Assembly: GCF_039655865.1 (NCBI RefSeq)
Contig: NZ_JBBYXL010000002.1
Coordinates: forward strand, 434,001 to 498,000
Reading direction: 5' to 3'
Length of the DNA stretch: 64,000 nucleotides
From: Prosthecobacter sp. SYSU 5D2
GTDB lineage: Bacteria; Verrucomicrobiota; Verrucomicrobiia; Verrucomicrobiales; Verrucomicrobiaceae
The position numbers and the translations under genes were made by a program. The notes beneath the pieces were generated by a model. The model had not been told where the DNA came from. It ran no database searches and was given only the letters and a program-made list of their open reading frames with translations. Positions 19,348 to 27,470 of this stretch are shown here, in pieces. Position 1 is the first letter of the stretch. Every line of letters starts with the position of its first letter.

Positions 19348-20679
19348 ATGTCAAAATTTGCCGGTCAACACTTCGCCATCCTGGGAGCAGGACGCAGCGG
19401 CCTTGGGGCTGCCCGTCTGGCGCGCCTGCACGGGGCGGAGGTGACGGTGATGGATGAAGGCGGGCCGGAGAAAATCCAGGCAGCTCTGGACAAGCAGCAT
19501 GCAGAAGGCTTCCGCACCCTTAGCGGCCAGGCCGTGCGGGAACTGGTGGTGAAGCCGGGGGACTTTGACTTGGTCATCCTCAGCCCAGGGCTGGATGCCG
19601 GATGGCCGCTGCCGAAAAAATTTACCGATGCCGGCGTGCCCCTGACAGGCGAGCTGGAATTTGCCTTTAACCTCACGGACATGGCGCTTGTGGGCATCAC
19701 GGGGACCAATGGGAAAAGCACCTGCACGGAGCTCATCGCGCATCTTTTTAATGCCTGCGGAAAGAAGTCCGTGCCCTGCGGCAATCACGGCATGTCCTTG
19801 AGTGAAGTCGTGGCCAGTGGCGTATCTTATGATGTGTTGTCCCTGGAAATCAGCAGCTTCCAGCTGGAGACCATCCAGAACTACCGGGCCAAGGCCAGCC
19901 TGTGGCTGAACTTCGCCCCCGACCACCTGGATCGCTATCCCGGCATGGAAGAATATTATGCCGCCAAGGCGCGCATCTTTGAAAACGTCACGGCAGACGA
20001 TGTGGCCATCGTGCGTGCGGGTGAGACGGTGGATACCGGGAATGCCCGGCGCATGACCTTTTCCGCCTATGGCGAAGAGGCAGACTGGACCTATGAAGGC
20101 GGGCGCATCCACGCCAAACCGGAAGGAGTGACTTTTGATGTAAAGTCCGGCCTGCGGGGCCGGCACAACATGGAAAACGTGATGGCGGCCATGATGGCCT
20201 GCCAGGTTCACGGGCTGACGCTGGCGGAAATGCGCCCGGCGCTGCAAAGTTACCAGGTCCCGGCGCATCGCTGTGAACTGGTGCGCGTGCTCAATGGTCG
20301 CGAATTCATCAACGACTCCAAGGCAACAAACCTGCATGCCCTGGAAGCCTGCATCGGCTCCATGGAACGGCCCATCGTGCTGATCGCCGGCGGCAAGGAC
20401 AAAGGACTGGATTACAGCCCGCTGCGCAGCTCTCTCAACGGCCAGGTGCGGGCGATGGTGTGCATCGGTGAGATCGCCCATTCCCTGAAAACCATGTTTG
20501 AAGACCTGCTGCCCTGCCAAACGGCGGCAGACATGGCGGATGCGGTGCAGCAGGCCGCGCAGATCTCCCAGCCGGGGGACAGCATCATCCTCAGCCCCGG
20601 CACCTCCTCCTTTGATATGTACACCGGCTATGGACAGCGCGGCGAAGCCTTTCGCAGCGCCGTCCTGTCCCTCAACTGA
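19348..20679 (+). CDS. murD: UDP-MurNAc-L-Ala:D-Glu ligase MurD
   Basis: MurD adds D-glutamate to UDP-MurNAc-L-Ala. The 443-residue sequence starts with a Rossmann-like loop (ILGAGRSGLGAARLA), followed by the P-loop GTNGKSTCTEL near residue 117, the LEISSFQLE motif specific for MurD, the LNFAPDHLDRYPGMEEYYAAK segment, and the C-terminal INDSKATNLHALEAC and LIAGGKDKG motifs. All catalytic landmarks are intact. It is the second block of the cluster; 27 bases separate it from the LysM gene. Confidence 0.95.
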   Translation: MSKFAGQHFAILGAGRSGLGAARLARLHGAEVTVMDEGGPEKIQAALDKQHAEGFRTLSGQAVRELVVKPGDFDLVILSPGLDAGWPLPKKFTDAGVPLTGELEFAFNLTDMALVGITGTNGKSTCTELIAHLFNACGKKSVPCGNHGMSLSEVVASGVSYDVLSLEISSFQLETIQNYRAKASLWLNFAPDHLDRYPGMEEYYAAKARIFENVTADDVAIVRAGETVDTGNARRMTFSAYGEEADWTYEGGRIHAKPEGVTFDVKSGLRGRHNMENVMAAMMACQVHGLTLAEMRPALQSYQVPAHRCELVRVLNGREFINDSKATNLHALEACIGSMERPIVLIAGGKDKGLDYSPLRSSLNGQVRAMVCIGEIAHSLKTMFEDLLPCQTAADMADAVQQAAQISQPGDSIILSPGTSSFDMYTGYGQRGEAFRSAVLSLN

Positions 20680-20706
20680 TCCGTCTTCCGCAACATCCCG
20701 AACATC

Positions 20707-21813
20707 ATGAGCACCAAGAAGAAAGACAAACTCCTGCTCAACCTCCTGGAGGGTGAGCGCTACAAACACCGAGTAGCCATGGTCACTGACGAAGGTGCCT
20801 TTAACCAGCATGAGCCGAATTCCAACATGGCGCGCATGTTTGTGGTCATGCTGCTCATCCATGTCGTGGTCATCGGCGGCATCATTGTCTATGATTTCAT
20901 GAACGGCGAGGAAGCACCGACGACGGCCCTGGCGGAAAATTATGACCAGCGTCCTGCCTCCACCATGCCTGCGGCCCCCGTGGGCCTGGGGCTGGATGAC
21001 AGCCTGTCGCTGGAGGAATACTCCACCTATGAATGGAAATCCGGCGACTCAATCCCCCTGGTGGCCAGAAAGCTGGAAGTCTCCGAAGCGGCCCTGATCA
21101 AGATCAACAATCTTCAGGGCCGGCAGATCAATACCAACGACGTCATCCTTTATCCGAAGCGGCCGGTGAAGAAAGCCGTGGGCATCAGCGTGGCCGGAAC
21201 GAATGGCGAACTGGCCAAATCGGCAACTCCTCAGGACACCATCGGTGCGGCGGAGGTGCCCATGAACCTGGCCGTGCCTGAGGAGGAGCCTGCCTTCAGC
21301 TTTACCGCCACCATTGAGGACCAGCTCACCCCGGTGCCGACCGTGGGCCCGGGCACGGTGGTCCAGGACAGCCCGCCTGTCGCCGCAGCCCCTGCTGAAG
21401 CCTCCGGCATGGCGGTGCTGGTGGAATTGCCCGAAGGCAACCACACCGCAAGGATGGAAGAAGCCCCTCCTGCGCCTGCACCACCTGCCCCGCAGCCGCT
21501 GGCCGTGAAAGAGGAGGAGAAACCGGTGATCAAAGCGATCCCCTACACTCCGCCCGCTGCTGCCAAGGAACTGCCGCCCGTGCAGAAAGCACCGGTGAAG
21601 AAAGTGGCTGAAGCGCCCCCGGCACCCATCAAAAAAGCGCCTGTAAAGCCTGCGGCCCCATCCATGGGCACGCATGTGGTGCAGTCTGGCGAGACGATGT
21701 ACCGCATCGCCACCAAGCATGGCATCTCCGTGGCCGCCCTCCAGGCCGCCAACAAGAATGCCAAACCTGAATCACTGCAGATCGGCATGAAGCTGGCCAT
21801 TCCCCGCAAATAA
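20707..21813 (+). CDS. membrane-anchored protein with two LysM domains
   Basis: The 368-residue protein has a cytoplasmic basic N-terminus, one membrane span around residues 43-63 (FVVMLLIHVVVIGGIIVYDF), a first LysM domain at about 108-155 (YEWKSGDSIPLVARKL), a long Pro/Ala/Glu-rich linker and a second LysM at the very C-terminus (HVVQSGETMYRIATKH to MKLAIP). LysM binds the GlcNAc parts of peptidoglycan. Its place between murD and ftsW suggests a division or wall-scaffold role, for example tethering the septal machinery to the wall; it is not a usual dcw gene. No catalytic domain is seen. Confidence 0.85.
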   Translation: MSTKKKDKLLLNLLEGERYKHRVAMVTDEGAFNQHEPNSNMARMFVVMLLIHVVVIGGIIVYDFMNGEEAPTTALAENYDQRPASTMPAAPVGLGLDDSLSLEEYSTYEWKSGDSIPLVARKLEVSEAALIKINNLQGRQINTNDVILYPKRPVKKAVGISVAGTNGELAKSATPQDTIGAAEVPMNLAVPEEEPAFSFTATIEDQLTPVPTVGPGTVVQDSPPVAAAPAEASGMAVLVELPEGNHTARMEEAPPAPAPPAPQPLAVKEEEKPVIKAIPYTPPAAAKELPPVQKAPVKKVAEAPPAPIKKAPVKPAAPSMGTHVVQSGETMYRIATKHGISVAALQAANKNAKPESLQIGMKLAIPRK

Positions 21814-21891
21814 GGAGGTCCGGTTGAATCGCGAATGAGGTGAATCCCGGACCGCACCGCACCGTCCCGAAAATCCAGAACGCTCCCGCGC

Positions 21892-23067
21892 ATGGCCAAA
21901 CGCTCCGTCCTTATCCTGTTGCTTGCCGTGGCCCTGCTGACGGGCCTGGGCATCACCATGCTGGCCAGCACCAGCTATTACACCCGTGAAGGGGGCGGGG
22001 AGGATTACATGACCTTGTGGCGGCAGTGCACCTGGGTGGGCATTTCCATGGGGGCCTGTGTGGTGATGGCGCTGGTGGATTATAATGTCTGGTTCCGCTG
22101 GCGCTGGTGGCTGCTGGGGGCGGCGTCATTTGGGCTGCTGCTGTGTTATGAATGGTATGTGGCGCAGGCCCTGGGCTACAAGCCCATGATCGCCGCCCGC
22201 GTCAACGGTGCCGCACGCTGGATCGGCCAGGGAAGCGTGAGGATCCAGCCTTCGGAATTTGCCAAGCTGGTGCTCATTATTGCGCTGGCAGGCTGGTTTG
22301 CCAGTCATGAGAACCTGGAACGGACCTTCAAGCACGGACTTCTCATTCCGGGGCTGATCCTGGGCCTCATCGTCGCCCTCATCGGCGGAGAGGTGGATCT
22401 GGGCAATGCGTCCGTTTCAGCAGCGGTCGGCGCGGGCATCATGTTCGTGGCCGGCACACGCTTCCGTTTCCTGGCCATCATTGGTGGCACGGCGCTGGCC
22501 GCCCTGTGGGCTGGGATCAAGCTGGCTCCCAACCGCTTCGAGCGCGTGATGATCATCTTTGACCTGGAAAAGCACAAAGAAACCATGGGCCTGCAGCAGT
22601 GGATCTCCAAGCTGGCCTTTGGCTCCGGCGGGCTGGAAGGACGCGGCCTTGGGGAAGGGCGCATGAAACTGTCCTACCTGCCTGAGGCGCACACGGACTT
22701 CATTTTCCCCATGGTGGGAGAGGAACTGGGCTTCTGGGGAGTCACCGGCACCGTCGCGGTTTTCATCATGCTCACCTTCGCAGGCATGTGCATCGCCTCC
22801 TATGCGCCGAACCGGTTTGGCAAGCTGCTGGGATTTGGATTAACTTTTCTCCTGGCCCTCGAAGCGCTCTTGAACATGGGCGTAACCACTGCTTTGCTCC
22901 CCAACAAGGGACTGCCGCTCCCCTTCGTCTCGTACGGGGGGTCGAGCCTCCTGGCCGCCATGATGGCGGTAGGGGTCCTGGTCAATATCCACCGCCAGGG
23001 CGTTCATCTGACCTGGGATCAGCTCCCCGTGATCCGCAGAAAGCGCCGCTGGACACCCCAGCTTTGA
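21892..23067 (+). CDS. ftsW: FtsW/RodA/SpoVE family peptidoglycan polymerase
   Basis: SEDS-family glycosyltransferase with about ten membrane segments that polymerises lipid II. Typical motifs are RWIGQGSVRIQPSEFAK, LPEAHTDFIFPMVGEELGF and LPFVSYGGSS. Its place in the dcw cluster next to murG supports FtsW rather than RodA, with FtsI (13306-15198) as the likely transpeptidase partner. At 391 residues it is normal length. ATG 21892 follows a 78-base gap after the LysM gene, and its TGA is 6 bases before the murG GTG. Confidence 0.92.
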   Translation: MAKRSVLILLLAVALLTGLGITMLASTSYYTREGGGEDYMTLWRQCTWVGISMGACVVMALVDYNVWFRWRWWLLGAASFGLLLCYEWYVAQALGYKPMIAARVNGAARWIGQGSVRIQPSEFAKLVLIIALAGWFASHENLERTFKHGLLIPGLILGLIVALIGGEVDLGNASVSAAVGAGIMFVAGTRFRFLAIIGGTALAALWAGIKLAPNRFERVMIIFDLEKHKETMGLQQWISKLAFGSGGLEGRGLGEGRMKLSYLPEAHTDFIFPMVGEELGFWGVTGTVAVFIMLTFAGMCIASYAPNRFGKLLGFGLTFLLALEALLNMGVTTALLPNKGLPLPFVSYGGSSLLAAMMAVGVLVNIHRQGVHLTWDQLPVIRRKRRWTPQL

Positions 23068-23073
23068 AATTTC

Positions 23074-24183
23074 GTGAAATCCAAATCCAAAAAGTCCATC
23101 CATGTGCTCATCGCCTGTGGAGGCACAGGCGGGCACCTGTTTCCCGGCATTGCCGTCGGTGAAGTGCTCTCCGCACGCGGTCATCAGGTGACCCTGCTCA
23201 TCAGCGAGAAGAAGATTGATTCCATCGCCGCGTCCGGGCACAAGGACCTGCATTTTGAGAAAATGCCCTTTCTGGCCATGCCGAAACCCTGGTCGCCCAA
23301 GATGATCAGTTTCCTGGCGGGCCTGTGGAAAGGCATGTCGAAGTGCCGAAAAATGATCCGCGAAAAAGACGTCAGCGTGGTGCTGGGCATGGGCGGCTTC
23401 ACCTCCTTTGCGCCGTTGTTCGCGGGTAAAAAAGAAAAGCGCCGCACCTTCATTCACGAAAGCAATGCCATTCCCGGCAAAGCCAACAAACTGAACGCCC
23501 GGTATGCGGATACCGTGCTCTGCGGCCTGGACGCCTGCGAGGAGTTTTTTGCCCCGCATTCAGATGTGCGGGTGGTGGGCACGCCTGTCCGCAGTTCCAT
23601 GCGCACGGCTTCCAAAGAGGATCCCTGGGAGTTTTTCAAGCTGGACAAGACCAAGAAGACTCTGCTCATCATGGGCGGCAGCCAGGGCGCACGCGGCGTG
23701 AACCGCGTCGTCGGCATGGCCCTGGAGCAGTTTGAGAGAATGGGCATCCAGGTCCTCCACATCGCCGGTCCCACCGACTACGAAGAGGTACGGGATGTGT
23801 ACGCCAAAAATCCCACCCTCCCCCAGCATGTGGCCGCCTTCTGCCACCGCATGGACCTGGCCTACCGCGTGGCCGACCTGGCCATCGCCCGCAGCGGCGC
23901 CTCCTCCATGTCTGAGCTCGCCTACTTCGGCGTGCCCAGCCTGCTCGTCCCTTATCCCTTCGCTGCGGATGACCACCAGACCCGCAACGCCGAAGTCTTC
24001 TCCAAAGCCGGTGCCGCCCGCCTGCTGACCGAGAAAGAACTGAATGCCGACATCCTCGCCGATGTCGTGCGCGAGATCCTGCTCAACCCAAAAAAGACCG
24101 ACGAAATGAAACGCGCCGTCAGCAAGCTGGCGGTGCGCAACTCGGCGGAAAAGATCGCGGATTTGATTGTGAAGGAGGGGTGA
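23074..24183 (+). CDS. murG: UDP-GlcNAc:lipid I N-acetylglucosamine transferase MurG
   Basis: MurG converts lipid I to lipid II on the inner face of the cytoplasmic membrane. It starts with GTG at 23074 (residues KSKSKKSIHVLIACG). The glycine loop GGTGGHLFPG (residues 15-24), the HESNAIPGKANK segment, the nucleotide-binding MGGSQGARGVN, and ARSGASSMSELAYFGVPSLLVPYPFAADDHQ are all present. 369 residues is normal. It is the last gene of the cluster here: murC, murB, ddl, ftsQ, ftsA and ftsZ do not follow. Confidence 0.95.
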   Translation: MKSKSKKSIHVLIACGGTGGHLFPGIAVGEVLSARGHQVTLLISEKKIDSIAASGHKDLHFEKMPFLAMPKPWSPKMISFLAGLWKGMSKCRKMIREKDVSVVLGMGGFTSFAPLFAGKKEKRRTFIHESNAIPGKANKLNARYADTVLCGLDACEEFFAPHSDVRVVGTPVRSSMRTASKEDPWEFFKLDKTKKTLLIMGGSQGARGVNRVVGMALEQFERMGIQVLHIAGPTDYEEVRDVYAKNPTLPQHVAAFCHRMDLAYRVADLAIARSGASSMSELAYFGVPSLLVPYPFAADDHQTRNAEVFSKAGAARLLTEKELNADILADVVREILLNPKKTDEMKRAVSKLAVRNSAEKIADLIVKEG

Positions 24184-24230
24184 GGGGAGATAGCTTGTGC
24201 CCGGTCCATCACCGCCTTTGAAGTTCAAGC

Positions 24231-24524
24231 CTATAGTGCGCGATTGATCCCATAATTTGGGTGCCTTCTGTCGTGTCTGAGGACAAGAAGATAAATGGCT
24301 TCTTCATTTACCTCATACAGCAAGTGATACGGAAACTTGCGAAAATTGGCTCTGCGCAAGCCACATGAATCATAGTGCTGGCTTCGGGGATTTCTCTCCA
24401 CAGTGGCCAAAACCCAATCCAACTCACTCCAGAAGGCAGAAAGAAGCCTCTCCGAAATTTCCCCGTAGTGCGCGGTGGCATCACGGATGTCTTCGGCAAG
24501 TTTTGGATGGCGGATGGTCTGCAT
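24231..24524 (-). CDS. type II toxin, ParE/RelE superfamily
   Basis: The 97-residue protein has the RelE/ParE fold pattern: an N-terminal HPKLAEDIRDAT strand-helix, a second helix (AFWSELDWVLATVERNP), then LRRANFRKFPYHLLYEV and a final strand VLRHDRRHPNYG. The FRKFPYHLLYEV segment is typical of ParE-like toxins. The RelE catalytic triad for mRNA cleavage is not evident, so gyrase inhibition as in ParE is as likely. It starts 3 bases after the antitoxin stop, in the usual antitoxin-first operon, and lies convergent to the dcw cluster end. Confidence 0.87.
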   Translation of the reverse strand: MQTIRHPKLAEDIRDATAHYGEISERLLSAFWSELDWVLATVERNPRSQHYDSCGLRRANFRKFPYHLLYEVNEEAIYLLVLRHDRRHPNYGINRAL

Positions 24525-24527
24525 CTG

Positions 24528-24737
24528 CTACTGACGTCCGCAGGCCTTCCAAAACTCGCCTTCAGAGAGTCCTCTAACCCGGCCTGACTTAAGATCGTCA
24601 AGGCGCTGCAAGGCCTCCTCATCGCTCACGTAGCGCGGACTTGGGTCAAGATCCTCAAGGAGCGCAGAGACCAGTTCGGCACGATCCCGCAGATCAAGCC
24701 TGGACGCCTCCTGAATTAACTCTGCGACGTGTGACAT
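24528..24737 (-). CDS. antitoxin, addiction-module component family
   Basis: A 69-residue protein matching the short addiction-module antitoxins (TIGR02574-like): an N-terminal helical part (VAELIQEASRLDLRDRAELVSALLEDLD) and the acidic tail EALQRLDDLKSGRVRGLS ending near F-W. These partner with ParE/RelE-like toxins such as the next gene, three bases downstream. The N-terminal half likely drives dimerisation, and the C-terminal half wraps the toxin. DNA-binding autoregulation is typical for such pairs, but no operator palindrome was recognised upstream. Confidence 0.85.
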   Translation of the reverse strand: MSHVAELIQEASRLDLRDRAELVSALLEDLDPSPRYVSDEEALQRLDDLKSGRVRGLSEGEFWKACGRQ

Positions 24738-25085
24738 GCAGGGAATGTAGCGTAAATCAGGGGGCGTTCCAGTTCAGATTTTCAGCCGAGATAACCCGAT
24801 CACATTCCATCCGAGAACGGGCGGCCAGGCGGTCTGCAGGGGCTGGAATGTCAGGGCTTACGCATGAAATGAGATCACCGTTTTAAGGAGTGCCTTAAGT
24901 TACAGGATTTACACGATTAACAGGATGAACAGGATTTTTTCAGATCCTGTCAATCATGTTCATCTTGTGAATCCTGTAGAAACGGGTGCCCCATTTTTCA
25001 TGCGCAAGCCCTGCTGGAATGTCCTGAGGAGTGACTCCGTCGTTGCACCTCCTGCCTTCCTTGCTATCCAAAGGAGTATTCCCAG
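24738..25085. other. gene-free gap of about 350 bases
   Basis: No coding region is supported. The gap contains the promoter region expected for the antitoxin gene at its left end, and a hairpin of facing nonamer arrays at 24901-24978. The right end precedes ATG 25086 with AAAGGAG about 15 bases upstream, a plausible but distant Shine-Dalgarno. Confidence 0.6.
24901..24978. repeat. facing nonamer arrays forming a 35-base hairpin
   Basis: The left arm reads as TACAGGATT, TACACGATT, AACAGGATG, AACAGGAT. The right arm is its approximate reverse complement (about 28 of 35 positions), with a loop of eight bases (TTTTTCAG). The 9-base period continues through both arms. The same architecture occurs at 714-813. 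Confidence 0.85.
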
Positions 25086-25532
25086 ATGACACAATTCTTC
25101 GAAATCCTCGGCCAGTTTGACCACGAAAGCGATTGCCAGAAGCTGCTTTACGCTCCGCTCCCCCAGAAGCTCACGTTCCGGGAGACGACGGTGTACAAAG
25201 TGGACTTTGAGGGCGATGTGACGGCGCTGGAGGCCTTTGTCCGCCAGGTGCTGCTGGACCCCATCAGCCAGACACTGCGGAATGGGGAGACGGGGGCGTT
25301 TGACAAGGCGGCCTTCACCCTGGAATACGGCATGAAGGGCGGGGCGCTGGACCTGGAGAAGGAGATGATCCTGAACTACTACCGGGCGCTGGAAAATCCC
25401 GACTTCGAGATCACCAAATTGACCCTGCGCAAGCGCGTCTATGTCTTTGGTGACAAGGCGGATTCCAAACCTTTCGTCCGCGACATCTGCAACCCCGCCA
25501 TCCACACCTGGGAAGTGCGGCAGGCTGCCTGA
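25086..25532 (+). CDS. hypothetical protein, possibly PurS-like domain
   Basis: A 148-residue soluble protein that I do not firmly recognise. It has alternating strands and helices and short motifs VYKVDFEGD, LLDPISQTL and a closing LRKRVYVFGD strand. The LLDPIxQ pattern and the size weakly recall PurS or the N-terminal PurS-like part of phosphoribosylformylglycinamidine synthase, but no purine gene is nearby. ATG 25086 is preceded by AAAGGAG at a long distance. It is followed after 19 bases by the M50 protease gene and probably shares its transcript. Confidence 0.45.
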   Translation: MTQFFEILGQFDHESDCQKLLYAPLPQKLTFRETTVYKVDFEGDVTALEAFVRQVLLDPISQTLRNGETGAFDKAAFTLEYGMKGGALDLEKEMILNYYRALENPDFEITKLTLRKRVYVFGDKADSKPFVRDICNPAIHTWEVRQAA

Positions 25533-25551
25533 GGCATCGCCCCACCACACC

Positions 25552-26193
25552 ATGCTGCGATTTAACCTTTTCGGTTTCCCTATCGTCATTCACTGGGTCT
25601 TCTGGCTGACGATGGCCATGTTGGGCGGCGGCTTCCAGGCCAATACGCCGGAGGCCATGCAGCGGGTATTGGTCTGGGTGGTGGCTGGGTTTCTGTCCAT
25701 CCTCATCCATGAACTGGGCCATGCCACTGTGATGCGGCATTTTGGGGCGCAGCAGGTGCACATTGTCCTGCATGGATTCGGCGGGTATGCGCAGGGGCAG
25801 AGGCGCTTCCAGCGGCAGCAGGATTTCTTTGTGAGTGCGGCGGGGCCGTTCTTTCAGATCGCTGCCGGAGTGGCTGTCTGGTGGCTCATGGATGCGTGGC
25901 GGCCTGAGGCCCGGCTGGGTGTGTATTTCATGAGTTCTTTTGTGACCGTCAGCCTGATCTGGGCGGTCTTGAACCTTTTTCCCATCATTCCGCTGGATGG
26001 CGGCCACATCATGCAGGCCATCCTGGGGCCGCGCCAGCAGCGGACCGCGCTGCGCATCAGCATGATCTGCGCGCTGGGGTTTGGCCTTTATGCCATCACG
26101 GTCGGCCAGATTTTCATTGTGATCTTCTTTGCCATGTTCGCCTATAACAACTGGAAGCAGCTCAAAGGCGAGGCCCCCACGATGATGCCCTGA
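25552..26193 (+). CDS. M50 family site-2 protease-like membrane metalloprotease
   Basis: A 213-residue protein with about five membrane segments. The zinc site HELGH (in ILIHELGHATVMRHFG) and the second motif LNLFPIIPLDGGH, supplying the Asp ligand, are intact. This is the minimal SREBP/SpoIVFB-like M50 core without PDZ or CBS domains. Such enzymes cleave membrane-embedded substrates, often anti-sigma factors; no anti-sigma or sigma factor lies nearby, so the substrate is unknown. The open frame extends upstream to 25441 but would overlap the preceding gene, so ATG 25552 is chosen. A terminator follows at 26226-26271. Confidence 0.85.
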   Translation: MLRFNLFGFPIVIHWVFWLTMAMLGGGFQANTPEAMQRVLVWVVAGFLSILIHELGHATVMRHFGAQQVHIVLHGFGGYAQGQRRFQRQQDFFVSAAGPFFQIAAGVAVWWLMDAWRPEARLGVYFMSSFVTVSLIWAVLNLFPIIPLDGGHIMQAILGPRQQRTALRISMICALGFGLYAITVGQIFIVIFFAMFAYNNWKQLKGEAPTMMP

Positions 26194-26225
26194 GCATCGC
26201 TGCCAGGGATACGAGACATGCGAGG

Positions 26226-26271
26226 CAAAAAAAACGCCGTGACCTGGAGGCCACGGCGTCTTTCTTTTTTT
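26226..26271. terminator. bidirectional terminator between convergent genes
   Basis: The stem ACGCCGTG/CACGGCGT with a 10-base loop is flanked by AAAAAAAA on the left and TTTCTTTTTTT on the right. It serves the M50 gene from the left and the DUF1080 gene from the right. Confidence 0.88.
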
Positions 26272-26284
26272 GATTCAAAGATGG

Positions 26285-27112
26285 TTAGGGCAGCTTGCGT
26301 ACCCAGATGTTGCGCAGGCGGATCGGAGGATTGTTCTTGTGATCCTGCAGGCGTAGCGGTGCGGTGGCCGGGAAGGAGCCGGTGTAGTCGGTGATGTTCT
26401 TGTGCTTGGTGGGGCCCATGATCTTCGTGTGGACCTGCACGCAGACGCCGTTCACAAAGGTGGTCACGTAGGCCGGCTCGATCACTTTGTCGCCGTCCAG
26501 TTTTGGCGCGGTGAAGACGATGTCATAGGTCTGCCACTCGCCAGGCTTTTTCACGGCATTGACGAGAGGAGGCGTCTGTCCGTAGATGCAGCCGGTCATG
26601 CCGTCGGCATAGGTGGGGTTTTCATAGGTGTCCAGCATCTGGCACTCGTAGCGGTCCATGAAGAACACGCCGCCGTTGCCCTTTTTCTGGGAGTTGCCTG
26701 CGGTGTGCGGCTCGCTCTTCCACTCGATGTGGAACTGGCAGCTGGCAAATTCTTCCTTGGTCCAGGAATCGCCTCCGTCCACGACGAGCTCGCCGTTGTC
26801 AATTTTCCAGGCGCAAGGGCCCAGTTCCGCCGTCGGTTTGCCCTCGGCATTTTTGACCTTGGAAACAAAGGCGTCTGCATTCGTGCCGTCGAAAAGGATG
26901 ATGGCATCGGCCGGGGCATCGCCCAGCTTTTTGCCAGGAGCGACGTATTCCGGCCGCGGGCGGTCGATGTCATGGACCTTCCACTGGGTGCCTGGAATGA
27001 CAGGCGTGTCCGAGTAGCCGATGGGCGACGGAGCATCCGGTGCCGGTTTGTCAGCAGACAGAAGAGGGCCGGCCAGGGCCAGCAGGAGAGCAGGGGTGAG
27101 GTAATATTTCAT
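26285..27112 (-). CDS. secreted DUF1080 (3-keto-disaccharide hydrolase-like) protein
   Basis: The 275-residue protein begins with a signal peptide (LTPALLLALAGPLLSA). The DUF1080 jelly-roll follows: ILFDGTNADAFV, WKIDNGELVV, CQFHIEWKS, GNGGVFFMDRYECQMLDTYEN, GEWQTYDIVFTAP, VTTFVNGVCVQ, and PLRLQDHKNNPPIRLRNIWVR at the C-terminus. DUF1080 proteins are abundant in Verrucomicrobia and Planctomycetes; some hydrolyse 3-keto-glycosides. The full core is intact at normal length. It probably acts in the periplasm on sugars; the substrate is not deducible. Confidence 0.88.
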   Translation of the reverse strand: MKYYLTPALLLALAGPLLSADKPAPDAPSPIGYSDTPVIPGTQWKVHDIDRPRPEYVAPGKKLGDAPADAIILFDGTNADAFVSKVKNAEGKPTAELGPCAWKIDNGELVVDGGDSWTKEEFASCQFHIEWKSEPHTAGNSQKKGNGGVFFMDRYECQMLDTYENPTYADGMTGCIYGQTPPLVNAVKKPGEWQTYDIVFTAPKLDGDKVIEPAYVTTFVNGVCVQVHTKIMGPTKHKNITDYTGSFPATAPLRLQDHKNNPPIRLRNIWVRKLP

Positions 27113-27230
27113 GATGAATCAGGGAAGACGAAACGAGCACGCCCCGGCCATGTTGCAAGAGCCGCTTGAGAAAGAAGCAAAAAGCGTTTGCGGATGCTGC
27201 GAGCTGAGGCATACTGACCTCCCAACAAAC

Positions 27231-27307
<77 letters not shown>

Positions 27308-27308
27308 A

Positions 27309-27346
27309 ATGAAGGCCGTGCAGCAATGCACGGCCTTCACCTTTTT
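27309..27346 (+). terminator. terminator of tRNA-fMet
   Basis: Perfect 12-base-pair stem GAAGGCCGTGCA/TGCACGGCCTTC with loop GCAA, followed by ACCTTTTTT. It starts two bases after the tRNA CCA end. Confidence 0.9.
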
Positions 27347-27374
27347 TGAGTTGAGCGCCTGTCACGGCAGCAAA

Positions 27375-27470
27375 GTCAGGCTCATAATCCGCTAGCGGGA
27401 TTGCAGGTTCAAATCCTGTCCCCGCTACCCAATAAAGGCGTTGCAGGAATGTGCCGCTTGTACCCTTTTT
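27375..27470 (+). pseudogene. decayed partial copy of tRNA-fMet and its terminator
   Basis: GTCAGGCTCATAA (27375-27387) matches the tRNA anticodon arm, and 27402-27429 matches the T arm and 3' acceptor of the intact gene almost perfectly. The right anticodon stem is replaced by ATCCGCTAGCGGGATT, and the 5' acceptor and D arm are absent. The following AAAGGCGTTGCAGGAATGTGCC and a TTTTT run resemble a degenerate copy of the terminator. It cannot fold as a tRNA, so it is a remnant of a tandem duplication. Confidence 0.75.

Noticed and set aside
24184-24230. murC expected after murG
   Set aside because: Only 47 bases separate murG from the toxin gene end; no murC sequence is visible on either strand nearby.
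27375-27430. Second functional tRNA after tRNA-fMet
   Set aside because: The 5' acceptor strand and D arm are missing and the anticodon stem has no proper partner; only the 3' half is conserved.
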